NCBI RefSeq assembly: GCF_000293805.1 | Contig: NZ_AMBZ01000015.1 | Span: forward strand, 1 to 54,808 | Source: Paenibacillus alvei DSM 29 | GTDB lineage: Bacteria > Bacillota > Bacilli > Paenibacillales > Paenibacillaceae | Length of the DNA stretch: 54,808 bases | Reading direction: 5' to 3' | Shown here: positions 33,255-42,584 of the stretch, piece by piece | How positions within the stretch are numbered: position 1 is the stretch's first letter | Layout of the letters: every line of letters starts with the position of its first letter | Notes under the pieces: generated by a model | The model's input: the letters and a program-made list of their open reading frames with translations, nothing else | The model's database searches: none | What the model was told of the DNA's origin: nothing | Position numbers and translations under genes: made by a program

Positions 33255-33926
33255 TCACATAATTGAGATAATGGAATGAACCGTTCGACCATCACCTCGG
33301 AGACTAACTGAGTCGTAGCGGAGTTGTGATGACCCACTTCCATCCAGGAAGATGCCATCTGTGAGCGCGCCACTGCCGATCTTCTGCTTGATGGCCGTCC
33401 TAAAAGATTCTACCGTACAGGGTGAATTCGTGACGACCATCCAAAGGCTCAAGCTGGATCCATATACGAGTGCAGTCCGGAACGCTTTCCCGCTCATATT
33501 CGGCATGTTCTGTTCGCTAGATCTCTGCTTCCAGCCCCTATCGTCCTGTAGCGACATCGAGATCCCGCCCTGTGCCCAATACCGATTGCGATCGGACACC
33601 TGCAGTTCGCCAGCAGAACGAACAACCTGGATGCTATAACGGCGTGCAGCAGCGTCCCACACCAATGTGCCTCGGGCATACTTTGCATTGAACCAACCGG
33701 AGCCGTATGCCCCACGATTCCCTTTTACTGGCTTGTCGTTTTGGACTGCTATCGACAACAATGCTCCGCTTGCAAAATCGAAAAAACCGCCATTTACGGC
33801 GGTCATTTTCTGGTTGCATATACTTGTCCGGCATGGCCGTAACTGCACATCGTTGGGACTACACTTCAACGAGTGGAGCACGACGCCATTTGACGCCGTG
33901 CATTTGCTGTACACCGCTTTGCTCAC
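33255..33926 (-). CDS. Phosphodiester glycosidase family protein
   Basis: 223 aa, GTG start overlapping the amidase stop. NAGPA/phosphodiester glycosidase motifs: TAVNGGFFDF (about 42-51) and DGIFLDGSGSSQL near the C-terminus. The family cleaves GlcNAc phosphodiesters or wall polymers. Placed after holin and amidase, it may help remove or modify cell-wall polymers at lysis or on virions; the substrate is not known. Confidence 0.75.
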   Translation of the reverse strand: MSKAVYSKCTASNGVVLHSLKCSPNDVQLRPCRTSICNQKMTAVNGGFFDFASGALLSIAVQNDKPVKGNRGAYGSGWFNAKYARGTLVWDAAARRYSIQVVRSAGELQVSDRNRYWAQGGISMSLQDDRGWKQRSSEQNMPNMSGKAFRTALVYGSSLSLWMVVTNSPCTVESFRTAIKQKIGSGALTDGIFLDGSGSSQLRYDSVSLRGDGRTVHSIISIM

Positions 33927-34615
33927 TGTGTCGCCCCCTTCGTGAGGGTTGCTTTCTTAGCTGACTGATCCCACTTTACATTTAGGCCGCAGGCTTCAGC
34001 TATAGCACGAACAGGCGCGTAGGTGACGTTATTTACTAGGATGCCGTCTTTTACCTGCTTCCCATCAACTTCGATTGTGACATGCTCCTTAACTGGCTCG
34101 GGCTTCGGCTGCTGCGGCTTGCCCTGGCTAATCATTTCATTATCAATCATGTTCAAAAACTTCGACCAGTGAGGAAGGATTCGGCTCGGACAGTTCTTTT
34201 TCGTCCAGTGGCCGTGAGGCACTACCCGTTGAAGCGTCAGGCCATGTCGTTTCAATAGCTTCGCCACAAGCCAAGCGGCGTTCTTCCAAGCAACCTCTTC
34301 GTTCATTTCATCGTACATACATATTTCAATGCCGATGCTCGTCGAGTTACCAGGCCCATTGCCATCTGTGCAATGCCAACCCTGCTCGTTGTCGCGCAAA
34401 TGCTGGTAAACCTCATTATCATCCACTGTGTAGTGCCATGAAGCTTGTCTTCCGCCGCTTCCGTTCAATACATAACGAGAATGTGATTCAGCGGTTGCAT
34501 CCGGCTTCGTGTTATCGGTGTTGTGTATCGTGATATATTGCGGATTTTCCATAGGTTTGTCTGGCTTGTTCGGACGTCCGTCCGGAAGAAGCCGTTGTTT
34601 AATTTCGATTGTCAT
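33923..34615 (-). CDS. N-acetylmuramoyl-L-alanine amidase (endolysin)
   Basis: 230 aa. Amidase_2/PGRP domain about 1-145 with ITIHNTDN (His31) and GHWTKKNCPSRIL (zinc ligands His/Cys). A C-terminal copper-amine-oxidase-N/stalk-like domain (EVDGKQVKDGILVNNVTYAP) may bind the wall. It cuts the amide bond of peptidoglycan at lysis, released by the holin upstream. Start overlaps the holin gene. Confidence 0.9.
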   Translation of the reverse strand: MTIEIKQRLLPDGRPNKPDKPMENPQYITIHNTDNTKPDATAESHSRYVLNGSGGRQASWHYTVDDNEVYQHLRDNEQGWHCTDGNGPGNSTSIGIEICMYDEMNEEVAWKNAAWLVAKLLKRHGLTLQRVVPHGHWTKKNCPSRILPHWSKFLNMIDNEMISQGKPQQPKPEPVKEHVTIEVDGKQVKDGILVNNVTYAPVRAIAEACGLNVKWDQSAKKATLTKGATQ

Positions 34616-35075
34616 GATTATCTACTTCCTTTCCCTTCTCGTTCAATTGTTCAAGAAATGCAACTAACTTCGGTGGTAAGTCCACGCCGTAAACTCCCAA
34701 GTTTTCAACGACAGATAGCCCCTCACGTCCGGCATAAAAGAATATCGCGATGGTTCGGAATAGGAGTGAACCAGGTTGGATCCAAGAATCGATGAGAGCG
34801 GCCAGACCAATCACGAACAGAATCGTAATTTTTCGAATACCACCCCAGAACATAACCTCGCTGTTCAATGTTTTTGTTTTAATAGCGCCAAGAACACCGG
34901 TAACGTAATCAGCGGCCATAAGTGCAAGTAAAAAAATCAGAGGCTTATCCCAACCACCTAACAAAGATCCGAGTGTTCCGATAAATGCAGCGCCTGCCCC
35001 CAAGGAAGCCTCTTTTGCATTAGCTCCTGCAGCGGCAGTCCATACTGTAAGTCCTAACTCTTTAAAGCGATCCAT
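34599..35075 (-). CDS. Phage holin, toxin-secretion type
   Basis: 158 aa, ATG after AAGGGGGATAAGT. Three hydrophobic segments (about 41-58, 76-95, 100-120) with the DYVTGVLGAIKTKTLNSEV signature typical of phage_holin_4 proteins. It forms membrane lesions that release the amidase. Confidence 0.85.
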   Translation of the reverse strand: MDRFKELGLTVWTAAAGANAKEASLGAGAAFIGTLGSLLGGWDKPLIFLLALMAADYVTGVLGAIKTKTLNSEVMFWGGIRKITILFVIGLAALIDSWIQPGSLLFRTIAIFFYAGREGLSVVENLGVYGVDLPPKLVAFLEQLNEKGKEVDNHDNRN

Positions 35076-35104
35076 ACTTATCCCCCTTTAGGTGAAATAT
35101 AAAT

Positions 35105-35158
35105 AGCCCCCGACATTAGCCGAGGGCATAATAAAAGCGCCACCTATGCGGTAGCGCC
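35105..35158 (-). terminator. Tandem terminators before lysis cassette
   Basis: Minus strand: GGCGCTACC-GCATA-GGTGGCGC then TTTTATTA (35133-35158), and GCCCTCGGC...GCCGGGGGC-type hairpin then TATTTAT (35105-35127). They separate the tail module from the lysis genes; the first overlaps the stop of the small gene at 35159. Confidence 0.75.
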
Positions 35159-35299
35159 TTATTGTGCTGTGCCGTTGATTACTTCGTTAACGGCGTCTCT
35201 GAGATTGTATAGTTTCGGAACTTGCTCCATTTTGTAAACTCCAACCATGACCAGTCCAACCCATACCTTCACAAGCCCACTATCTTTCGTAAAATTCAT
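35159..35299 (-). CDS. Small tail-module protein
   Basis: 46 aa, ATG after AAGGGGTGATTTGA. Starts MNFTKDSGLVKVWVGLVMVG and contains EQVPKLYNLRDAV, a form seen often in XkdX-like or similar short genes between tail fibre and holin in Firmicute phages. Function unknown. Confidence 0.6.
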   Translation of the reverse strand: MNFTKDSGLVKVWVGLVMVGVYKMEQVPKLYNLRDAVNEVINGTAQ

Positions 35300-35314
35300 T
35301 CAAATCACCCCTTC

Positions 35315-35683
35315 TTATTGCGGTGGTGCAATCATGATAGTCAACTCTGCAACCGACTGTTTAAGCTCGTCCACTTCTTCGCTCAAAGGCTTTTGATAGG
35401 TTGGTTTCTCTGGCTCTGGCTGATTCGGATCAGGATACGAAAATTCAATTTCTTTTGTGATTGGATTGACTCGGTAGCCATTACTCACCGCAAAGTCTTT
35501 GGCGTACTGTTTATATTCCAGTTCAATGTAATCAAAAAACTCTCGATTGCGTTCAGACAGGGCTGTATACACTTTAATGTCGTGTTCGATGGTTGTCACG
35601 AACACATCCCCCGAACGCTCACCAGTATCAACCAGTTTTTCGCCTGTTACTATGTCATAAAAGATTCTACGACCGATTTTCAA
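35315..35683 (-). CDS. Hypothetical tail-fibre-associated protein
   Basis: 122 aa. Begins MKIGRRIFYDIVTGEKLVDTG and has a Pro-rich linker and a C-terminal helix (LSEEVDELKQSVAELTI). Such proteins usually follow the tail fibre in Paenibacillus and Bacillus phages; role unknown. Confidence 0.55.
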   Translation of the reverse strand: MKIGRRIFYDIVTGEKLVDTGERSGDVFVTTIEHDIKVYTALSERNREFFDYIELEYKQYAKDFAVSNGYRVNPITKEIEFSYPDPNQPEPEKPTYQKPLSEEVDELKQSVAELTIMIAPPQ

Positions 35684-35694
35684 CCGTATCCCTC

Positions 35695-36534
35695 CTAACC
35701 ATAGACTATTACGCTTGCTGGTTTATTGCTGTCATCTTCATAACGCGATACGGGTACTACAAAACTGGTAGGTGTTATTGTAGCCAATACAGATCCATTT
35801 AGTTCAGGTAGTGTATCCCGGAAAACTACTTGATGATTATACGATGCTCCGTTCACTGATATAGCTGGGTTGGTATACAGATCAAAAGCTGCTAGTTGAC
35901 TATAGTATTTGGAGAAAACGACAATGCCTTTTGCTTGGAAACTCAGTCCGGTGACTACAATGTAATAAAGTCCCCACGTAGTTGTGTCACCTTCTGAGAT
36001 AAGGAAATTCTTAGGCCACTCAGATACGGACGTCGTAATCCTTGCCATTGGCACGCCCGTAGTAATCTGGCTAATTTTCTGCGCCAATACCGGATAAGTG
36101 TCACTGCCCGATGCTGGTATTCCTTTGCCAGTGATAGCGGCAGCGACTTGATTTTTCCCGTCACTGGCTGATTGAAAAGCCTCGTTTGCTCTGTCATATG
36201 CACTTTTGACTGCGTTTGCAGTGGCGCAATGTTGCGCGGAAGTGCTCTGAACGGAATCAAGTAATGGTAAACGAGTAGCATCCATTATCCCAGATACTAT
36301 ATCTTTAGCATCGTGGGTGTGCTGTTTAGGTGCTACATTTTCAAGTGCTGCTTGTGCATCGACTATTCCTTGCTCAATTTTATTCATGTTTGCTGCAATG
36401 ATCGGTGTTCCTGGTTCGATTATGTTTCCTTCAGCCGGTAACAATGTCACTGTACCATCTGGATTATTTTGCATCCGAAAAGTACGTGGTCGCTCAACTT
36501 CACGGTTTTTCCATTCCGTTGGTGCATATGGCAT
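35695..36534 (-). CDS. Tail fibre/collar-like protein
   Basis: 279 aa. N-terminal attachment region (YAPTEWKNREVERPRTF), a NMNKIEQGIVDAQ segment, HTHDAKDIVSG typical of phage tail fibre repeats, then a beta-rich C-terminal half likely to contact the host. Receptor binding is inferred from position and repeats. Confidence 0.65.
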   Translation of the reverse strand: MPYAPTEWKNREVERPRTFRMQNNPDGTVTLLPAEGNIIEPGTPIIAANMNKIEQGIVDAQAALENVAPKQHTHDAKDIVSGIMDATRLPLLDSVQSTSAQHCATANAVKSAYDRANEAFQSASDGKNQVAAAITGKGIPASGSDTYPVLAQKISQITTGVPMARITTSVSEWPKNFLISEGDTTTWGLYYIVVTGLSFQAKGIVVFSKYYSQLAAFDLYTNPAISVNGASYNHQVVFRDTLPELNGSVLATITPTSFVVPVSRYEDDSNKPASVIVYG

Positions 36535-36930
36535 TTAAATCACTTCCTCTCCACAAATGTAGGCCCCACAATACCTAAAGTTATCAATGTTGCCTTGGTA
36601 ATAAAAATGCAACAAGGCCAGATTGTTCTCTAACCGTGCTGCATCCTTGTAGTCAAATGGATCGTTTGATTTCCAATCCAGTTTATTTGATATCCAGCCA
36701 GCAGGCTTATACCGTTGTTGCAACTTAAATACGTTACTCTCGATCCGGTTAAGACTGTCAGCAAACTCAATACGTTTCATATCTCGGTTAGTAACAACAT
36801 CGAGTTGTGGAGTTCCTCCAAAATATCCAATGAGTAATGCTATTTCCTTTGTGTTACTCTCGACCCGGTTCAAATCTTCAAAATTGTAAAAGTCATTGGG
36901 AGCCCACTCAGTTTTAGGTTCGATCCACAC
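36535..36930 (-). CDS. Hypothetical baseplate protein
   Basis: 131 aa. Contains the phrase WAPNDFYNFEDLNRVESN and a similar one near residue 90 (WKSNDPFDYKDAARLENN), so it carries two related repeats. Similar small proteins occur between tail tip and fibre genes. Function unknown. Confidence 0.55.
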   Translation of the reverse strand: MWIEPKTEWAPNDFYNFEDLNRVESNTKEIALLIGYFGGTPQLDVVTNRDMKRIEFADSLNRIESNVFKLQQRYKPAGWISNKLDWKSNDPFDYKDAARLENNLALLHFYYQGNIDNFRYCGAYICGEEVI

Positions 36931-36932
36931 GA

Positions 36933-38564
36933 CTATACACCGCCCTTCGTTTCCGTCTTCCCCGAAAGGTAGCCTTGGAACTGAAATTCATTTTTCGTTA
37001 TCCTTGATTGCTTCTTGGCACCGAAACTATCTTCGACTAAAACGATGTCTCCAGGTTCAAGACACGGATTTTGGCGCCAGTTAACCTGATAAAGCGCTCT
37101 GAGATTTGATTCTGATACGATCCATTCCGCTACACCCGCGGCAAGTTCACGAGATTGTATGAGGGGGTTATCACACTTCAAAGTCGCCCCTTCTTTTACT
37201 CCCTCATTGTAAAAAGTCTCTTCCTGTTTCTGTCCGCCAATATAGACCGTCATGATTAGAGACTGCACCAGCTTATCTAGCTTTATTTGTGGTTCCTTGT
37301 ATACATTGTCAAACGTTATATTCTTCATATCGTAGCCATTATCTACGGCTGGATATGTCATTTCACCCACGAAAATATCAGACCCTGCATAGACCATGTA
37401 CGTCGTTTGTGCGTCAAGCGCCTTGAACTGGCGTATATTTAATACTCCCTGTCTGTCCTGGTATACAGCGCATTTTCCAGCTATCCCGATACATTGCAGC
37501 GCTTTGCGAGCCTTTACCTTTTCGGGAAAGCCATTCGTCGGGATGCCCTTCAACCCATCATCAATAAAGTAGCTTTCGATACCTGTTCGATGCATAATGT
37601 CCTCAGCCAAACTGTACAACGTCCCACCCGCCGACTGAGTATATTCCCGTTGTTCTAACAACTCAAAGATGTTTCTGGCAGTCAGCGTCGTTGTGAGGGC
37701 TCCTTCGTCACTTTGCCAGTCCGTGAGATAGTATTTCTTGAAGTTAATATATTCGAATTCGTTTTCGGTGACTTCTACCCCAAGTGACAAGCTAACTTCC
37801 TGCCGCTCTTTCAGGAAGCGGTAAAATCCCTGTGGGTTCAGTATATTAAACTCCTTATCTGAATTATCGATCGTAAACTTGAGTTCGTTGGCCGGCAGTG
37901 TGTCGCCCACAATATTCATTTGCTCCACGAGGCTAACTTTAATTAACTTATCCCCGTCATATTCCTTAATTACACCAAAGTCCATTTCTGTAATACGTGC
38001 CCGCCGGTATGGACTTCCCCATTTGTGAATGGTAATCATGATCTTTCCATAGTTGTCTAAACCATGTACCCATACAAATGTCGTGTTTGTATTGCCTGTA
38101 ACCGATTCGCGAGCTATTTGCGTACCGTCAAGACGATACACATCTATATCAAAGTCGGCAGCGTATTCCCCTGCTAGAACATCGAAATATATAGTTAGCC
38201 CCATAGAATTGTGTTCTTCACCAAATGTCCATGTGGCGGCCTGTGGAGGGTTGAATACACTGTTTTCGTCAGCTATGACGTTACTCCACCAACCTAATTC
38301 GCTGTCGTCTTGCTCGGGGCGTGGCGGTATATAAAAAGAACCATCCAATCGGAAGTAATCACGTTCAAATGTAGCATATTTATGAGACATCTCCCGAATC
38401 TTGTTTGTCAACTGACTCTTTCGACTTATTTCAGCCTCAGTCGTGACTGAAACAGAATTGTCTTCGTATGCCTCGTTATCCAAGATTTCAAAGCTAACCT
38501 TAGCTGCTGTCATTCTGGTAGGTGCATATACAGCCTGCTTATACTGTTGTGATACTTCAATCAT
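36933..38564 (-). CDS. Large tail tip/baseplate protein
   Basis: 543 aa, beta-rich. A central region is like carbohydrate-binding jelly-rolls (TIYFDVLAGEYAADFDIDVY) and the second half has EFEYINFKKYYLTDWQSDEG with AALTARNIFELLE-like features of tail-associated proteins. Probably the tail hub or lysin-like tip; no catalytic motif seen. Follows the DUF6711-like gene. Confidence 0.6.
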   Translation of the reverse strand: MIEVSQQYKQAVYAPTRMTAAKVSFEILDNEAYEDNSVSVTTEAEISRKSQLTNKIREMSHKYATFERDYFRLDGSFYIPPRPEQDDSELGWWSNVIADENSVFNPPQAATWTFGEEHNSMGLTIYFDVLAGEYAADFDIDVYRLDGTQIARESVTGNTNTTFVWVHGLDNYGKIMITIHKWGSPYRRARITEMDFGVIKEYDGDKLIKVSLVEQMNIVGDTLPANELKFTIDNSDKEFNILNPQGFYRFLKERQEVSLSLGVEVTENEFEYINFKKYYLTDWQSDEGALTTTLTARNIFELLEQREYTQSAGGTLYSLAEDIMHRTGIESYFIDDGLKGIPTNGFPEKVKARKALQCIGIAGKCAVYQDRQGVLNIRQFKALDAQTTYMVYAGSDIFVGEMTYPAVDNGYDMKNITFDNVYKEPQIKLDKLVQSLIMTVYIGGQKQEETFYNEGVKEGATLKCDNPLIQSRELAAGVAEWIVSESNLRALYQVNWRQNPCLEPGDIVLVEDSFGAKKQSRITKNEFQFQGYLSGKTETKGGV

Positions 38565-38574
38565 GCTGCAGCGC

Positions 38575-38919
38575 CTACCTTTCTATGACATTGAATTTGA
38601 TGTCTTTCCAGCGTATATTACCGTTTATATAATCCATAGCCCCAACCGTTCTATCGCCAGCATAAAAGCTTCCACTGCGGCGCGACCCAGTTTGTGGATC
38701 TAGGTACTCTACATTAAAAAATACAGGTGAGACGGCATTAAGAACTTGCTGTAATTGTTCCTTGGTAAGATATTTCCACGCTAGTTCAAGCTTCCTCTTT
38801 GTTGCGATACGTTCAATTATCATTGTGCCGCGGGCATTACGTTCTGCTTTTGATATATCTTGTATTCCTACGTTGTAATCAGATGGAGTGGGAAGATCCA
38901 CCCCATTCACTTTGATCAT
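38575..38919 (-). CDS. DUF6711-like tail protein
   Basis: About 114 aa from the ATG at 38919, preceded by AAAGGAGTGGGTAGC (a GTG three codons earlier is less likely). Contains IKVNGVDLPTPSDYNVG, NARGTMIIERIATKRKLELAW and FFNVEYLDPQTG, which fit DUF6711, a small tail-tip protein. Located directly after the tape measure. Confidence 0.7.
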   Translation of the reverse strand: MIKVNGVDLPTPSDYNVGIQDISKAERNARGTMIIERIATKRKLELAWKYLTKEQLQQVLNAVSPVFFNVEYLDPQTGSRRSGSFYAGDRTVGAMDYINGNIRWKDIKFNVIER

Positions 38920-38934
38920 GCTACCCACTCCTTT

Positions 38935-41833
38935 CTATAACGGTTGAATAATTGTGCTTCCGATTCGGCCTTGTTCTTGAGATAAGTACGGGTTCAACAC
39001 TCTAGCGATTGTTGTACCATCCAGTTGTAGGACAATATCTCCACCACCTGACTGAGTTTGTTGGCCGCCGCCAGAAATCTGCATGGCTGCCATTACTGCA
39101 GATCCAAGAGCGCTTGCCAGGTTGTTTACGAAACTGGTATTTTCCAGAGGTACTACTGCCTCCTTACCGGCCTCCCCAATCATTGCTAGTGTAGGTGAAT
39201 CAACAATCCCGCCACGTGCCAGTTTAAGGATTGGAGAGATATTAATACCAAAAACCCTTTCCCGCATATTCTCCCAATACGTCCCAATCAGGCAAACTGA
39301 AACTAATATTGTTGAGTCCACTAATAACCCAGTTTATGCCGTCAATTATCAGGTTTAAAGGAATTTTTACAATCCCCCAAAGAGAATCAAATATCCCTTT
39401 AAAAATAGTTCGTACACCCTCCCAAGCCTTTTGCCAATTGCCGGTGAACACACCAACAATAAAATCTATGAGCCCACTAAAAACAGTTTTAAGTCCATTA
39501 ACAATTGCTTTCACACTGTTACCAACGTTTTCGAATACAGTTTTGAATGTCCCAGCGTAAAACTCTATTAATGGCTTCAAGACGTTTTTCCAAAGGAATT
39601 CATATACTTTAATTATTCCTTCCATAATTGGCTGGAACACGTCTTTCAAATACTCGCCTAAAGGCTTGAGTACTTTATTCCACCAATGGCTGAAAATCTC
39701 TATGACACCTTCGATAACTTTATAGAATGCATCAGCTAAGAATTCACCTAATGGTACAAGTACATCTTCCCATAGTATCTTAGCAACCTCTGCTACAGCC
39801 TCAAACGCGATTACGAGTGCTTCATTGAGGATCGTTGCTACAGGAGTCAAAATAGACTTCCAAAACCATCGTAGAAACTCACCAAATGGTGTAAGAATTT
39901 CATTCCAAAGGAATTTTGCCACCTTAATAACTGCGTCCCACGCGGCCACAAATACGCCAGCTAGGAAAACACCTAATGGGGCTAGTACGTTATTCCACAC
40001 CTCAATACAAACTGCTTTGACGGTTTCGAATACTGGGATTAGGAAGTTTTTTAACTGCCCCCATAGTCTGTCGACCGCGTTTCGGAAATTCTCATTAGTT
40101 GTGTACGCGGTAATGAATGCTCCAATAAGAGCTCCAATTGCAACGACAACGAGTGTTATTGGATTCGCAACCATGGCGGCCATGAGACCTCTGACCGCTG
40201 CAGCAAATCCCTTTATAAACTCAATGATACCAATGATAGTCTTGTATACTGCCAGTCCAAGCAAAGCTCCTGCCAGTCCGCCGAGCGCTATTTGTACATA
40301 TCCAAATCCATCACCGGCAAGATAACTGACAAACTCTATCATTTTTTCTAAGAGCCAGTTGATCCCGTCCAAAATACCGCGTGTTGCTGCGTTTGTTTCT
40401 GGATTTAGAAAGTCAACGAACCATCCGACAACAGGCAAAATAAAGTCATTATAAATTCGCAACCCTAACCGAGAAATTTCCAATCCCAAACTAACAATGT
40501 TTTCAAGGAATACTGATCCGCCATTGTCCCACACACTAACAAGCAACACTCCGAAACTTTTCAGCACAGACTTAGTTCCTTCTACAGCCCTCGCAAACTC
40601 CTGTGTAACACCTTGACCATGTTTGTCCCATGCTTTTTTGAAAGGTTCAAATATTGTAGAAAGAATTTTCTTGACCTTTTCCGCCATCATTTTTATCTGA
40701 TTTGGTATCGTGTCAGTGTCTACATCTGGAACGCCTAATTCCGGAATTGCTGCATTTGCTCCGCCAGCCTTATCCCCATTATCTTTTTCCCCTGCTCCAC
40801 CTTTATTTTCAACCAACTGATTGACCTCGTCGAATCCAGCAACCGATCTAGAGGCTTTTTCGGCTTTCTTTCCTGCTTTCTCCGCTGATTTCCCAGCGCC
40901 ATCATAAGCAGCTCCCAGATTATTCACGGCAGTTGTTTGCCCTGCTGTGTTCTTGGCTTGCTTCTGACTCACTCCGAAAAGTGCCTGCATGAATTGTGCA
41001 AATATGTTCATTACCTGTGCCAAGGCAGTTGCAAATGCGGTCAAGGCAGGGAGTACAGCATTATAAATTGGCAAGAACGCTTGGCCCAAAGCTAGTTGTG
41101 CATTTTTTAACTGAGCAACAAAGGCTGCTTGACGTGAAGCGGTGTTATCTGCAATCTCAAGTCCGTATTTTTGTGCAGCTTGCTCCATAATTGCAAAGTA
41201 GCGGATAGTTTGTTGTGTATGGAAATCAAGTTGATTCCAAGACTTACCGTTGGCAAATTTTTTGAAAGCGTTAGTGGATTCAATCATGGCAATATTTACA
41301 TTAACGCCTAAATCCTCGATCGCTTCCGTGTTCCCCAGCAAACCGGATCGAATCCGCTCCATTGTGTCTTCCATTGTCCTACCTGTACTTGTAGCTATTA
41401 CTGCCGATGCCTTTAATAGATCCTGAGTACGTTGTGCTGTTTCCGCCGTTCCTTTAGAAAAGGTACTAAGTAAGTTGGAATAAATAGCGCCATATTTAAC
41501 CGCCTCAAGCCTTGACATTCCGAAGGCGTCAGCGTTTTCGTTAGCCCATCGTTGGAACTCTCTGGCGCTTGCACCCATCATACGGTTTATCTGCTGCAAC
41601 GACGCTTCAAAGGTCATAGCATCCTTGGCTGCAGCCTTAAACATAGTCCCAATACCCAGCGTTGCAATCGTGGCTGCCATAACACGGAATGCGCTTTTTA
41701 TGCTATCAGTGGCGTGCTTCACATCTTTAGCTGAGTTTGTTAATTCCCTCTTTAGATCCGCCAGTTCTTTTTTCAATCCACTGGTTTCTGTTGTTATAAG
41801 AATTTGTAATTCCTCAATCGTCGTTGCAGACAT
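38935..41833 (-). CDS. Tail tape measure protein of prophage 2 (one frameshift in this sequence)
   Basis: ATG at 41833 (MSATTIEEL). Two frames (to 39242 and from 39321 to 38935) join into about 965 aa when one T is removed from the T5 run (plus strand A5 at 39250-39254), giving GKGFGINISPILKLARGGIV. Core of TP901-type tape measures, hydrophobic helices in the middle (about residues 540-620) and repeats of WNxxLxPLGEF/Y-type segments (LWNEILTPFGEFL, WEDVLVPLGEFL, WNKVLKPLGEYL) which suggest a repeated module. It sets tail length. Confidence 0.85.
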
Positions 41834-42517
41834 TTGGTTCACCCCGCTTTCGGCGTTCCGCTGCATATGCTTCAATTCGGGATTTCATAAGTTCCCAGTT
41901 CTGCTGTCGCTTCTGTTCCTCAAACATCCCCGGAAAAGCCTCATTTAATGTTGGGTACTTGGCCGGATTATTAACAGCAACCCCGAGTAAATTCCCTAGT
42001 TTATATATCAGCGATGCTTGTATTTGAAGCTCTGACTTAACGCGACGATGATTTCCTTGAATGGCAGCAAGTATTTCTTTGTATGTCATATCCCAAAAAG
42101 AAACTGCATCCACCCCGTTTTCAATGGCAGGTAGATACAGTTTCTCAAACAGTTCTGTTAAGTTTTTTGGGGCTTCTCCTACTCCGTCTTGCTCTCTTTC
42201 GGCGCCCCCTTGAAAAAACCACTGATCTTCAATACCTCTACCAGTTCTTGAAGGAGTCCAGCATACGACCCGTCGCCTTCAACATATTTATCATAAATAC
42301 AGTAGACATCTTCAAGTGAAATTCCGTGCTCATAAGTTTGGAGTGCGCCGTGTAGAACTATAAGAAGTGTCTCTATCCCTGGAAGTTCATTCAGATTCCC
42401 CTCACCAAAAATCGAAAGTAGTGGCTTGCCAATTTTTCGTTCGATATCCACAGCAATTTTTGCAGTAACGCGCAATTTGTATTCTTTTTCTCCAACTCGA
42501 AGCGTGCTATATAACAT
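41814..42517 (-). CDS. Tail assembly chaperone G-T fusion (prophage 2)
   Basis: -1 frameshifting at 42212-42218 joins the gpG-like frame to a frame that runs without stops to 41814. The extension includes LFEKLYLPAIENGVDAVSF, WDMTYKEILAAIQGN and ends in a basic tail. The downstream frame also has an internal ATG (42113), but its upstream part has no stop back to the slippery site. Location before the tape measure is canonical. Confidence 0.7.
42179..42517 (-). CDS. Tail assembly chaperone, gpG-like (prophage 2)
   Basis: 112 aa from ATG at 42517 after AAAGGAGACGATCAC. N-terminal LYSTLRVGEKEYKLRVTAK and GKPLLSIFGEGN match Gram-positive phage tail chaperones. Stops at 42179 shortly after the T-TTT-TTC slippery sequence. 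Confidence 0.75.
   Translation of the reverse strand: MLYSTLRVGEKEYKLRVTAKIAVDIERKIGKPLLSIFGEGNLNELPGIETLLIVLHGALQTYEHGISLEDVYCIYDKYVEGDGSYAGLLQELVEVLKISGFFKGAPKESKTE
42212..42218 (-). promoter_or_regulatory. Programmed -1 ribosomal frameshift site (TTTTTTC)
   Basis: The minus strand reads GGT TTT TTC AAG, so T TTT TTC is in the correct frame for -1 slippage. The shifted frame continues through QGGAEREQDGVGEAPKN without a stop. A different slippery sequence from that of prophage 1. Confidence 0.65.
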
Positions 42518-42546
42518 GTGATCGTCTCCTTTAATGGGTATGTTCA

Positions 42547-42577
42547 AATAAAAAAGCACTCCCGAATGAGAGTGCCT
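42547..42577 (-). terminator. Strong terminator after the secreted-protein gene
   Basis: Minus strand GGCACTCTCATTCGGGAGTGC followed by TTTTTTATTT. It ends the moron transcript and shields the tail operon. Confidence 0.8.
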
Positions 42578-42584
42578 AGAAAAA

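Noticed and set aside
39825..40325. Plus-strand open frame (166 aa) inside the prophage 2 tape measure
   Set aside because: It is antisense to the tape measure and low in complexity, consistent with a shadow frame.
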